A stretch of DNA of 64,000 nucleotides from Alloboseaceae bacterium BT-24-1. Lineage in GTDB: Bacteria > Pseudomonadota > Alphaproteobacteria > Rhizobiales > Beijerinckiaceae. Shown here in pieces: positions 41,771 through 51,638 of the stretch. A program made the position numbers and the translations under genes. The stretch covers positions 310,001-374,000 of the forward strand of contig JAOYTL010000001.1 in the NCBI GenBank assembly GCA_025846845.1, written 5' to 3'. Position 1 is the first letter of the stretch; every line of letters begins with the position of its first letter. Under the pieces are notes generated by a model, which searched no databases, had not been told where the DNA came from, and saw nothing but the letters and a program-made list of their open reading frames with translations.

Positions 41771-42175
41771 ATGCAGAACGTCCTCATCGTCATCCACTTG
41801 CTGATCGTGATCGCGCTCGTCGGCGTCGTGCTGCTCCAGCGTTCCGAAGGCGGCGGCCTCGGCATGGGCTCCGGCGGTGGCGGCGGTGTCGGCGGCTTCA
41901 TGACCGGCCGCGGCCAGGCCAATGCGCTGACCCGCGCCACGGCGATCCTCGCCGGCCTGTTCTTCATCACCTCGCTGGTCCTGGCGGTGATGGCGACGCA
42001 GGGCCGCACGCAGCGCTCGATCATCGACGGCGCCCCGGCCCCGGCCGGCACGACCGCTCCGGTGGCCCCAACCGGCCCCTCGGCGCCGAATGCTGGCGGC
42101 GTGCTCGACCAGCTCAGGCAAATGCAGAACCAAGGCGGGTCGCAACCGCCGCAACCGGGAACACCGACGCGGTGA
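41771..42175 (+). CDS. secG: Preprotein translocase subunit SecG
   Basis: Small accessory subunit of the SecYEG channel. The 134-aa protein has two membrane helices (VLIVIHLLIVIALVGVVLL and ATAILAGLFFITSLVLAVM) with the conserved LLQRSEGGGLG and a Gly-rich loop between them, then a long Pro/Ala/Gln tail that is typical of alphaproteobacterial SecG. ATG 41771 follows GAGAG; the longer frame from 41702 adds a hydrophilic leader not seen in the family. A terminator follows, then pyrG; tpiA-secG-pyrG is a conserved order. Confidence 0.93.
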   Translation: MQNVLIVIHLLIVIALVGVVLLQRSEGGGLGMGSGGGGGVGGFMTGRGQANALTRATAILAGLFFITSLVLAVMATQGRTQRSIIDGAPAPAGTTAPVAPTGPSAPNAGGVLDQLRQMQNQGGSQPPQPGTPTR

Positions 42176-42195
42176 CCGGGATGGAACTAGGGCAG

Positions 42196-42222
42196 GGGCC
42201 GGGAAACCGGCCCTTCTCTTTT
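42196..42222 (+). terminator. Rho-independent terminator after secG
   Basis: A perfect 7-bp stem GGGCCGG/CCGGCCC (42196-42202 with 42207-42213) with a GAAA tetraloop followed by TTCTCTTTT, 20 nt past the secG stop. pyrG, 80 nt downstream, probably has its own promoter. Confidence 0.75.
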
Positions 42223-42302
42223 GTGGACAAGCGTGCGGCGCAGGAACGACCTGCATCGAGCCGCTTAGCGAATCGAACTCCAGTCGTTAAAGGTGACCTC
42301 CC

Positions 42303-43931
<1,629 letters not shown>

Positions 43932-43941
43932 GCTTTCCAGC

Positions 43942-44322
43942 CTAGTCGACCGGCACCGCGACCCAAGGGTGGCGGTGCTGCGTATAGACCTGCTTGCCCG
44001 GTGCCGGAAAATCCGGGTCGGCGAAGGCGCCGACGGCGACCGCAATCATCTCCGGCTTGCGCAATGGCTCCCAATAGACCGTGCTGCCGCAGCGCGGGCA
44101 GAAGTGCTGCGTGACGTCGAAGCCGCTGTCGGCTTCGCGGCGATAAGCCGTCGCTTGCCCGCTGATCTCGATCTCCGGACGCGGAAAGAAGGCGGCGATG
44201 CCGTAGGTGCTGCCTGTGCGGCGCTGGCATTCGCGGCAATGGCAGAGCGAGACGAGAGCCGGCTCGCCGCGGCAGATCAGGCTCAGAGACCCGCAAGAGC
44301 AGCTGGCATGTCTTTCCTTCAT
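43942..44322 (-). CDS. GFA (glutathione-dependent formaldehyde-activating-like) family zinc protein
   Basis: A 126-aa protein with the GFA zinc sites: CSCGSLSLICRGEP at the N-terminus, CHCRECQRRTGS in the middle and FCPRCGSTVYWE toward the C-terminus, giving the two CxC/CxxC-type zinc centres. Only a few GFA proteins are characterised and true formaldehyde activity is disputed, so no substrate is claimed. ATG 44322 is chosen because the family starts about 8 residues before the first CxC; the frame is open to 44445. Convergent with pyrG. Confidence 0.9.
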   Translation of the reverse strand: MKERHASCSCGSLSLICRGEPALVSLCHCRECQRRTGSTYGIAAFFPRPEIEISGQATAYRREADSGFDVTQHFCPRCGSTVYWEPLRKPEMIAVAVGAFADPDFPAPGKQVYTQHRHPWVAVPVD

Positions 44323-44443
44323 GGGGCCTCTCCGTGACGCATTCATCTGTGTGCCCGCGCCGCAAGCCGCGACAGTCTGGCGCAGCGGCGCCGCTGACGT
44401 ATAGTGAGTGCCTTGACCATCATGGCGTGCAAGGGGCGGCAGC

Positions 44444-44845
44444 ATGACGATCTCGATGGCCGGGTTGCCGGCGTTTCTCCTCTATTTCTGCGTCGGCTTC
44501 GCGCTGATCGCCGGTTTTGCCGCGGTCTATATGCGGCTCACAGCCCATGATGAGATCGCGCTGATCCGCGGCGGCAACCTCTCGGCGGCGATCGCTTTCG
44601 GCGGCAACCTCATCGGCTTCTCGGTTCCGCTCGAAAAGGCGATCGAACAGGCGGCCAGCGTTCCCGACCTGGTGATCTGGGCCGTGATCGCCATGGTCAT
44701 CCAGTTCGGCGCCTATGGTTTTGCCCGCATCGTCATTCCCGACCTGTCGCGCAAGATCGAGGAGGATCGGATCCCCTCGGCCGCGATGCTGGCGGTGATC
44801 GCAGTCCTCAGCGGCACGCTCGCCGCCGCCAGCATGACCGAATGA
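44444..44845 (+). CDS. DUF350 membrane protein (YjfL-like)
   Basis: A 133-aa protein with four hydrophobic helices: PAFLLYFCVGFALIAGFAAVYM, GNLSAAIAFGGNLIGFSVPL, VIWAVIAMVIQFGAYGFARIVI and the C-terminal AAMLAVIAVLSGTLAAASM. The HDEIALIRGGNLSAAIAFGG stretch is the DUF350 repeat signature. Function is unknown. It begins a three-gene run with DUF1190 and glutathionylspermidine-synthase-like genes, spaced 10 and 3 nt, an association also seen in the E. coli yjfLMC region. Confidence 0.9.
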   Translation: MTISMAGLPAFLLYFCVGFALIAGFAAVYMRLTAHDEIALIRGGNLSAAIAFGGNLIGFSVPLEKAIEQAASVPDLVIWAVIAMVIQFGAYGFARIVIPDLSRKIEEDRIPSAAMLAVIAVLSGTLAAASMTE

Positions 44846-44855
44846 GGAGGCTTCG

Positions 44856-45488
44856 ATGAAGCGCTCGACCCAGATCGGGCTTGCCGCCGCCGGCGTGGTG
44901 CTGGTCGCGACTTACTGGTCGCTCTCCGGAGGCGAGACCGACGATTCGCTGGTCTACAACAACGTTGCCGAGTGCCGGGCGGCCAACCAGCTCAGCGCCA
45001 GCCAGTGCGAGCAGCGCTTCAACGAGGCCTCGGCCAACCATTTGCGCGATGCCAAGAAGTTCACCAGCAGCGCTTCCTGCGAACAGGAGTTCGGCGCCAG
45101 CGGCTGCCAGAGTGCGACCTGGAACAACGCCCAGGTCTTCATACCGGCGCTCGCCGGCATCATGCTGGCACGGCAGTTCATGTCCGGCGGCGGCGCAGCC
45201 CAGCCGCTTTTGCCGCCGACCAGTTCGGCCTGCCCGCCCGGCACGCGCCAGCCCGGCTCCGGTCGGCCGGAATGCGAACAGCCGGCCCGCAGTTCCTCGT
45301 CCTCCTCGTCGTCGGGCGGCTATTACGGCGGCAGCAGCAGCCGCTCGCGCGCCTATACGACGACCTCGGGTCAGGCGATGGTCGCCCGCAACATTTCCTC
45401 GACGGGGATGGCGAGCACGCCGAGCGTCGCCTCGCGCGGCGGCTTCGGCTCGACCTCGCGCTCCTTCTCCTCGTTTTCTTCCTCCTGA
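44856..45488 (+). CDS. DUF1190 (YgiB/YjfM-like) protein
   Basis: A 210-aa protein with an N-terminal hydrophobic segment (residues 6-23, probable signal or anchor), then a Cys-containing domain (AECRAANQLSASQCEQRFNEA, ASCEQEFGASGCQSATWNNAQVFIPALAGIMLARQFMSG) and a low-complexity tail rich in Ser and Gly with a run of eight Ser, ending GFGSTSRSFSSF. This tail is typical of the DUF1190 family. Molecular role unknown; it lies between DUF350 and a GSP-synthase-like enzyme in one transcription unit. Confidence 0.9.
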   Translation: MKRSTQIGLAAAGVVLVATYWSLSGGETDDSLVYNNVAECRAANQLSASQCEQRFNEASANHLRDAKKFTSSASCEQEFGASGCQSATWNNAQVFIPALAGIMLARQFMSGGGAAQPLLPPTSSACPPGTRQPGSGRPECEQPARSSSSSSSSGGYYGGSSSRSRAYTTTSGQAMVARNISSTGMASTPSVASRGGFGSTSRSFSSFSSS

Positions 45489-45491
45489 TCG

Positions 45492-46658
45492 ATGCAACGG
45501 CTTCGCGTAGCGCCCCGCAAGGGCTGGCAGGCAGAGGTCGAGCGCCTCGGCTTTGCCTACCATACGCTCGACGGAGCGACCTATTGGGACGAGAGCGTCG
45601 CCTATACCTTCTCGCTGAAGCAGATCGAGGACGGCATCGAGGCGCCGACCAGCGAGATCGAAGGGCTGTGCTTCGCCTTCGTCGAACGCGCCCTCAAGGA
45701 TGAGGAGATTCTGCGCCGGCTCGCGATTCCCGAGGCGCAGTGGACGCTGATCCGCGACAGCTGGCAGCGCGGCGACCGCAATCTCTACGGCCGACTCGAC
45801 CTCGCCTATGACGGCAAGGGGCCGGCCAAGCTGCTCGAATACAATGCCGACACGCCGACCTCGCTGTTCGAAGCCGCTGTCGTGCAATGGGACTGGCTCG
45901 AACAGGCGATGGCGCAGGGCCTGATCTCGCGTGGCTGCGACCAGTTCAACTCGCTGCACGAGCGCCTGATCGCGGCCTTCGGGGCGCTGCGCAATCCGAA
46001 GCCGGAGCGCATGCACTTCACCTGCGTGCAGGGCAGCTTCGAGGACAAGGGCACGGTCGACTATCTCATCGACTGTGCCGGCCAGGCCGGGATCGACGCC
46101 CGCTTCACCTTCATCGAGGAGATGGGCCTGCTCGCCGATGGCCGCTTCTGCGATGGTGCGAGCCTGCCGATCGAGCTGCTGTTCAAGCTCTATCCTTGGG
46201 AATGGCTGTTCCGGGAGCAATACGCCTCGGCGCTCGCCGGCTCGCGCTGCCAATTCGTCGAGCCGCCCTGGAAGGCACTGGTCTCCAGCAAGGGGCTCTT
46301 GCCCTATCTCTGGGAGATGGCGCCCGGCCATCCCAATCTGCTGCCGACCTATTTCGAGGGCGATCCGCGCTGTTCGGAGCTCGGCTCCAGCCATGTCCGC
46401 AAGCCGCTCTATTCGCGCGAAGGCGCCAATGTGACGCTGGTCGAGGGCGGGGCGGTCCGGGACAGTGATGACGGCCCCTATGGTGCCGAAGGCTTCATTT
46501 TGCAGGCGAGCGCGATGCTGCCGAATCTCGACGGCAATTATCCGGTGCTCGGCTCCTGGCTCGTCGCCTCGCAGCCTTGCGGTCTCGGCATCCGTGAGGA
46601 TACGACTCCGATCACCAAGAACACCTCGCGCTTCGTGCCGCACTTCATCGAGCCGTAG
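45492..46658 (+). CDS. Glutathionylspermidine synthase-like ATP-grasp protein (YgiC/YjfC type)
   Basis: A 388-aa protein equal to the synthetase domain of glutathionylspermidine synthase, without its N-terminal amidase. Visible blocks: FAYHTLDGATYWDESVAYTFS, RLDLAYDGKGPAKLLEYNADTPTSLFEA, the ATP-grasp region PWKALVSSKGLLPYLWEM, KPLYSREGANV and the end GIREDTTPITKNTSRFVPH. YgiC-type proteins are ATP-grasp ligases, but the natural substrate is not known. The gene starts 3 nt after the DUF1190 gene, so the three products probably act together. Confidence 0.9.
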   Translation: MQRLRVAPRKGWQAEVERLGFAYHTLDGATYWDESVAYTFSLKQIEDGIEAPTSEIEGLCFAFVERALKDEEILRRLAIPEAQWTLIRDSWQRGDRNLYGRLDLAYDGKGPAKLLEYNADTPTSLFEAAVVQWDWLEQAMAQGLISRGCDQFNSLHERLIAAFGALRNPKPERMHFTCVQGSFEDKGTVDYLIDCAGQAGIDARFTFIEEMGLLADGRFCDGASLPIELLFKLYPWEWLFREQYASALAGSRCQFVEPPWKALVSSKGLLPYLWEMAPGHPNLLPTYFEGDPRCSELGSSHVRKPLYSREGANVTLVEGGAVRDSDDGPYGAEGFILQASAMLPNLDGNYPVLGSWLVASQPCGLGIREDTTPITKNTSRFVPHFIEP

Positions 46659-46681
46659 CGCTGCCAGCTTACGGTTTGCCC

Positions 46682-47557
46682 ATGCCTGAAACGAACCAAG
46701 CGCGCGGCCTCGATCATCTCGTCATCGGCGTCGCCGATCTCGATGACGCGGGTGCCTTCTATGAGCGGCTCGGCTTCCGTGTCGGCGCACGCAACCGCCA
46801 TCCTTGGGGCACCGAGAACCGGGTCGTCCAGTTCCCCGGCGCCTTCCTCGAATTGATCACGATCGGCGATGCCTCGCTGATCCCGCCGCACATGCCCAGG
46901 CAATTTTCCTTCGGGGCCTTCGTGCGCGACGCTCTGGCGCGCGGCGAGGGGATGTCGATGCTGGTGCTGGAAAGCCGCGATGCGGCCGGCGATGCCGTCG
47001 ATTTCCGTGCCGCCGGTATCGGCGATTTCGAGCCCTTCTTCTTCGAACGGCAGGCGCGCCGGCCGGACGGCAGCGAAGTCCGCGTCGCGTTCTCGCTCGC
47101 CTTCGCAGAGAACCGAGCGGCGCCGGAATGCGGCTTCTTCCTCTGCCAGCAGCACGAGCCGCAGAATTTCTGGAACCCGGCCTTCCAGCAGCACGAGAAC
47201 GGCACGAGCGGGCTTTCAGCCGTGTTCATGGTGGCCGGCGAACCGGCCAATCAGGCAGGATTCCTTGGTTCCTTCTCGGGAGCGGAGAGCTTTGCGACAG
47301 CGGAGGCGGGTCTGCTCCTGCCGCTGCCGCGCGGACGACTCGAGATGCTGAAGCCCCAGGCGGCGGCAGCTGTGCTCGATGAAGGTGGCGGGCGGAAGCA
47401 GCCCTATTTCGCCGGCTTCGCGGTCACCGTGCCCAATCTCGAATCCATCCGCGCCAGGCTTGTTGAAGGCGACATTGCGCATCGCCAGGACGGGGCGCGC
47501 ATCGTCGTCCCGGCGAGCACGGCGCTTGGCTGCGCCATCGTCTTCGAGTTGGGCTGA
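46682..47557 (+). CDS. VOC family protein (glyoxalase-like domain 3)
   Basis: A 291-aa protein whose N-terminal half is a Glyoxalase_3-type VOC domain: GLDHLVIGVADLDDAGAFYERLGFRVGARNRHPWGTENRVVQFPGAFLELITIG, then HENGTSGLSAVFMVA at the start of the second half. The His of GLDHLV and the Glu of FLELI are likely metal ligands. Substrate unknown. It starts 23 nt after the GSP-synthase-like gene and could be the fourth gene of that unit. ATG 46682 is chosen over a TTG at 46676. Confidence 0.9.
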   Translation: MPETNQARGLDHLVIGVADLDDAGAFYERLGFRVGARNRHPWGTENRVVQFPGAFLELITIGDASLIPPHMPRQFSFGAFVRDALARGEGMSMLVLESRDAAGDAVDFRAAGIGDFEPFFFERQARRPDGSEVRVAFSLAFAENRAAPECGFFLCQQHEPQNFWNPAFQQHENGTSGLSAVFMVAGEPANQAGFLGSFSGAESFATAEAGLLLPLPRGRLEMLKPQAAAAVLDEGGGRKQPYFAGFAVTVPNLESIRARLVEGDIAHRQDGARIVVPASTALGCAIVFELG

Positions 47558-47575
47558 GCGCCGAGCCGCGGCCAG

Positions 47576-49774
47576 TCAGCGTCCCGGCGCTTCGGCGCCG
47601 GCATGGGCTGGGCCTTCCGGCAGGTTCGCCAGCAGGCCGAGCAAAGCGCGGTCATGCAGGACGACCATGCGCTCCTTCGGCTTCAGCCAGATCACTGCGT
47701 CCGCCACGGTCTCGGCATCGATCAACTTGGCCTGGGCGACAGCGCGGTCGGGTTCGATCTCGCCGCGACGGCGCGGCTGGACCTGGGGCAGCATCGCTTC
47801 GTGGGTCGCACGCAGCATCGGGTCGGCATGGAGGGCGGCAAGCCCGTCGGCGTCGTCATGGCCGGCCTGTGCGAACTCGGCCTGCAACGCATTGGCGCGC
47901 AGCGCGATCGCCGGCGGATCGCCTTCCTCCGGCGTGATCAGGAGGCCTCGCCGTTTCAGCCAGAGGCCGAGCGCGAGGTTTCCGGACGCCCATGAGAGCG
48001 GAATCGCCAGAACGAGACCGACAATCGTCGGCGACATCCAGGCGAACAGCGAGGTCGCGATCATGAAGGCCGAGAGGCCGGCGACCAGGCCGAGCAGCGT
48101 ATGCATGCGGTGCCGACGGACGATGCCCTTGAAGGGGATCGAGCCGTCGTCGCGTCGCTGCGGATTCCAGCCGGTGTCGCGCCCGACCAGGATCTGGAAG
48201 ACGGAGCCCGACTGGATCACCATCATGATCGGCGCGAAGAAGGCCGAGAACAGAATCTCGAGCAAGGCCGAGAGGATGAGGCGGATGCCGCCGCCGCAGG
48301 CGCGCCGGAGCTTGCTGTCGAACAGCGTGAGCAGCAGGCCGAACAGTTTCGGCGCCAGCAGGATCGCCATCGTCAGCCCGAACAGGTTGAGCGCGCGCTC
48401 GGGGTCGAAGCGCGGCCAGATCGGGAAGAGCCTGAACTCCTCGGTGAAATACTCTGGTCTGGCATAGTTGACCTGCAGCACGATCAGGATACCGACCACG
48501 AGCTGCATCAACCAGAAGGGCGAGGCGAGATAGGCCATCATGCCGGTGGCGAAGTGCTGGCGGGTCGCCGTCAGCAAGCCCTTGGCGCCGATGATACGCG
48601 AATGCTGGAGATTGCCCTGGCACCAGCGCCGGTCGCGGGTCGCGATGTCGATCAGCGAAGGCGGGCTCTCCTCGTAGGAGCCGGTCAGGTCTGGCAGCAT
48701 GTAGACCGACCAGCCGGCCCTGCGCATCAGCGCCGCCTCGACGAAGTCGTGGCTCAGCACATGGCCGCCGAAGGGAGGCTTGCCCTTGAGGTCGGGCAGG
48801 CCGCAATGATCGGCGAAGGCCTTCGTCCTGATGATCGCGTTGTGGCCCCAGTAATTGCCGTCGCGGCCGGACCAGATCGCCAGGCCCGTGGCGATCACCG
48901 GGCCATAGACGCGCGCGGCGAACTGCTGCAAGCGCGCGAAGAAGGTGTTGCGGTTGATGATCAGCGGCAGCGACTGGATGATGCCGGCGTCGGGGTCGTC
49001 CTCCATCGCGGCGGCCAGACGCACGATGCAGGTGCCGGTCATCAGGCTGTCGGCGTCGAGCACGACCATATGCTCGTAGTGCCCGCCCCAGCGGGTGACG
49101 AAGTCCGCGATATTGCCGGCCTTGCGGTGATGGTTCTTCGGCCGGTGCCGGTAGTAGATGCGGGCATCAGGCCCGAGCCGCTGGCGCAGGGCGAGGAAGG
49201 CGCGCTCCTCCGCCACCCAGATGTCGGGGTTGGTGGTGTCCGAGACGATGAAATAGTCGAAATGCGGGCCTAAGCCCGTCGCCTCGATCGATTCGCGGAT
49301 CGCCGCCACCGCGGCGAAGGTCCGTGCCGTCGATTCGTTGTAGATCGGCATGACCACGACGGTCTTCTGCGTCAGCGTCTCGGCGCGGGGGCTCTTCATA
49401 AGCCGCAGGAGCAGGGCGAAGAAGCCGAGGATAGCGCTGGTGAAGGCGAGCGCGATCCAGGAGAAGTTCACCGTGAAGAGGACGAGCAGCACGTACTGCA
49501 GGAAGGTCGTGCGGCTGACCGACACGACATTGTACATCTCCCAGGCGCCATAGGCGGTCACCAGCCAGGCGCCGCCGAAGACGAAAGCTCGCGCCAGCCA
49601 GGGCGTGCGCCAGGCTTGCGGAGCGGCCGGCTTGCGGGCTTCGGAGGCCTTCCAGCTGCGGAAGGACTGCACCGGCATATCGAGGCGGTTCTCGGGCAGC
49701 GTCGCCTCGACCGGGGCAGGGTAGCCGGCCGCGGCCTCCGTTTCGACTGGGCGGGCAGCTAAGTCCACAGTCAC
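47576..49774 (-). CDS. opgH: Glucans biosynthesis glucosyltransferase H (OpgH/MdoH)
   Basis: Inner-membrane GT2 enzyme polymerising the linear beta-glucan backbone of osmoregulated periplasmic glucans from UDP-glucose. The 732-aa protein has two membrane helices near the N-terminus, a cytoplasmic catalytic domain with VVMPIYNES, the DxD in VVLDADSLMTG and the RDRRWCQGNLQHS (QxxRW-type) motif, then several C-terminal helices. The GTG at 49774 overlaps the opgG stop (GTGA). The reading frame is open for a further 740 nt upstream, but that part is the shadow of opgG and is not translated here. Confidence 0.93.
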   Translation of the reverse strand: MTVDLAARPVETEAAAGYPAPVEATLPENRLDMPVQSFRSWKASEARKPAAPQAWRTPWLARAFVFGGAWLVTAYGAWEMYNVVSVSRTTFLQYVLLVLFTVNFSWIALAFTSAILGFFALLLRLMKSPRAETLTQKTVVVMPIYNESTARTFAAVAAIRESIEATGLGPHFDYFIVSDTTNPDIWVAEERAFLALRQRLGPDARIYYRHRPKNHHRKAGNIADFVTRWGGHYEHMVVLDADSLMTGTCIVRLAAAMEDDPDAGIIQSLPLIINRNTFFARLQQFAARVYGPVIATGLAIWSGRDGNYWGHNAIIRTKAFADHCGLPDLKGKPPFGGHVLSHDFVEAALMRRAGWSVYMLPDLTGSYEESPPSLIDIATRDRRWCQGNLQHSRIIGAKGLLTATRQHFATGMMAYLASPFWLMQLVVGILIVLQVNYARPEYFTEEFRLFPIWPRFDPERALNLFGLTMAILLAPKLFGLLLTLFDSKLRRACGGGIRLILSALLEILFSAFFAPIMMVIQSGSVFQILVGRDTGWNPQRRDDGSIPFKGIVRRHRMHTLLGLVAGLSAFMIATSLFAWMSPTIVGLVLAIPLSWASGNLALGLWLKRRGLLITPEEGDPPAIALRANALQAEFAQAGHDDADGLAALHADPMLRATHEAMLPQVQPRRRGEIEPDRAVAQAKLIDAETVADAVIWLKPKERMVVLHDRALLGLLANLPEGPAHAGAEAPGR

Positions 49775-51333
49775 CAGGTCCACCGATTGAGCAGGGTTTC
49801 CGAAACCGGCTGGCCGCCGGCGTCGAGCACCACGCGCAGCTCGGACAGAGTCTCGCTGCCCGGATCGACCTCGAAGGCGACGCGCATGGTCCGGCGCTCC
49901 GGATAGGGCCAGAGCCGCAGGTTCTGGATCGTCCCCGGTGTCGCGGTGACGTTGGCGCGCGTCGCGGCAACAAGCGCCGGGTCGCCGAGCTTGTCGCCGG
50001 TGAAGTCGATGAGGAACCGGCGCCGGCGCGCCTGCGAGCCACGGCCCTGACGAATACGGGTCGCGATGGCGAGAGGTGGCCGCTCCGGCGGCTGCCAGCA
50101 CCAGGCCTGACGATAGGCGATCGTGGTCTCGCTGCCGGCGGCGATCGGCTGGCGCGGGCGCCAATAGCTGATGATGTTGTCGTTGAGCTCGGATTCGCTG
50201 GGAATCTCGATGAGCTGCACCGAGCCCGGCCCCCATTCGCCGAGCGGCTCCATCCAGACGCTCGGCCTGAGCTCGAAGCGCTGATCGTCGTCGACGAAGG
50301 CGTTCGGGTCGCGCTCGCGCTGAATGAGGCCGAAACCGCGTGGATTGGAGTCCTGGAAGGAGGAAACCTGGAGATTGGCGGGATTGCTGACGGGGCGGTA
50401 AACCCATTCGCCGTTGCCCGAAAGCATCTGGACGCCCGAAACCTCGTGCACCGCCGGTCGCAGATCGTCGAAGCCACGCCGGCTCTGCGGGCCGGACAGG
50501 TAAGTGCCCATCACGCAACCGAAGCCGACATGTTCGAGGTTGGCGCGCGCGAACAGGGTCATCTCGACATCGACCAGGGTGATGTCGCCCGGCCGCAATG
50601 TCATCCGCACCGCGCCAGTGACGCTCTCTGAATCGAGCAACGCATGGATGACGAGCACGCCGGCGGCCGGGCTCGGCCGCTCGATCCAGTAGGCGCGGAA
50701 GAACGGGATCTCCTCGCCGCGCTGCTCGCCGGGCCGCAGGATCAGGGCGCGAGCCATCGCTCCGAAATTCTGGCCGCGCGCCAGCGAGCGGAAGAAAGTT
50801 GCGCCCTGGAACAGCGCGAGTTCATAGGGGCGTTCGAGCCCGGCCGAGACGCGGAACCCCGAGAACTGCAGGTCGGCGCCCGCCGGTGGCGGCGTCACGC
50901 GGCCATAGTTGAACTTGCCAGGATCGAAGGCGACGCGCCTGACGACGTCGTCCTCGACCGTGAACAGGCTGACCGGCGAAGAAAAGACGTAGCCGCGGTG
51001 CAGCGGCTCGACGGTGAAGCCACGATTCTCTCCCGCCCAGATCATGCCGGAGGGCTGCGCCCGAATGCCGACATACTGATCGAAGGGCAGGGTGGCGTAG
51101 CCTTCCGGCAGGTCGGTCGCGACCAGCGGCACCATGGGCCGGCGCGAGAGGACGCGGGCTGCCTCGATCACGAGAGCGGGGTCGAAGCGCTGGCCTTCGG
51201 CAATGACGGATTGCACCAGCCCGGCCCAACTCGTCGGGGCCTGCGCCGCCGCAGGGCCGACGGCAAACCGCTGCGCGATGGCGCCGGTCGCAGCGAGGCT
51301 CAAAAATCGACGGCGATTCAAGGATTTCGACAT
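49771..51333 (-). CDS. opgG: Glucans biosynthesis protein G (OpgG/MdoG)
   Basis: Periplasmic protein needed to build or branch osmoregulated periplasmic glucans. The 520-aa precursor has a twin-arginine signal (SLNRRRFLSLAATGAIAQ, cleavage near AAAQA) and the MdoG domain, beginning VIEAARVLSRRPMVP and including LPFDQYVGIRAQP, FRAYWIERP, and VWMEPLGEWGPGSVQLIEIPSE. Tat export is more typical of the OpgD branch, so OpgD-like naming is possible. ATG 51333 is chosen for the signal peptide; ATG 51369 adds 12 residues. Translationally coupled to opgH. Confidence 0.92.
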   Translation of the reverse strand: MSKSLNRRRFLSLAATGAIAQRFAVGPAAAQAPTSWAGLVQSVIAEGQRFDPALVIEAARVLSRRPMVPLVATDLPEGYATLPFDQYVGIRAQPSGMIWAGENRGFTVEPLHRGYVFSSPVSLFTVEDDVVRRVAFDPGKFNYGRVTPPPAGADLQFSGFRVSAGLERPYELALFQGATFFRSLARGQNFGAMARALILRPGEQRGEEIPFFRAYWIERPSPAAGVLVIHALLDSESVTGAVRMTLRPGDITLVDVEMTLFARANLEHVGFGCVMGTYLSGPQSRRGFDDLRPAVHEVSGVQMLSGNGEWVYRPVSNPANLQVSSFQDSNPRGFGLIQRERDPNAFVDDDQRFELRPSVWMEPLGEWGPGSVQLIEIPSESELNDNIISYWRPRQPIAAGSETTIAYRQAWCWQPPERPPLAIATRIRQGRGSQARRRRFLIDFTGDKLGDPALVAATRANVTATPGTIQNLRLWPYPERRTMRVAFEVDPGSETLSELRVVLDAGGQPVSETLLNRWTW

Positions 51334-51638
51334 CAGGTCCAACTTGGGCCGGCAAAGCTCTGCCGCCATGCGCTTCTAGAGCATTTCGCGCCGGGCTGAA
51401 AAGCGTGGCGCAAGGCCAAAGGCGAAAAAAGGGACGCCTTGCATGCAGGAATGCCATGCCGAAAACGAAGCCGCGCCTGATTGCCCGTTCAGGGCCGGCG
51501 TGATCGCGCATCGTCCGCTGGGCTTTGCCAAATCCACTCGCTATCGGCTATCCACCGCCGGTGCGGCGTTTGCCTGCGCCCGGGACGACGGCCAGTCATG
51601 GCCGCGTTTCCTCTTGAAGTGCATGTGACAGGACGATC
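51334..51638. other. Divergent intergenic region opgG/glmU
   Basis: About 305 nt between divergent genes, so it should hold both promoters. I see no gene. The 11-mer TAGAGCATTTC (51377-51387) is shared with the extragenic element at 1893 and is followed by short inverted arms GCGCC/GGCGC, perhaps a degenerate copy. No promoter boxes can be assigned with confidence. Confidence 0.4.

Noticed and set aside
49775..50518. Upstream extension of the opgH frame to 980 aa
   Set aside because: The extension is the out-of-frame shadow of opgG; the GTGA overlap at 49774 explains the start and the family has no such N-terminus.
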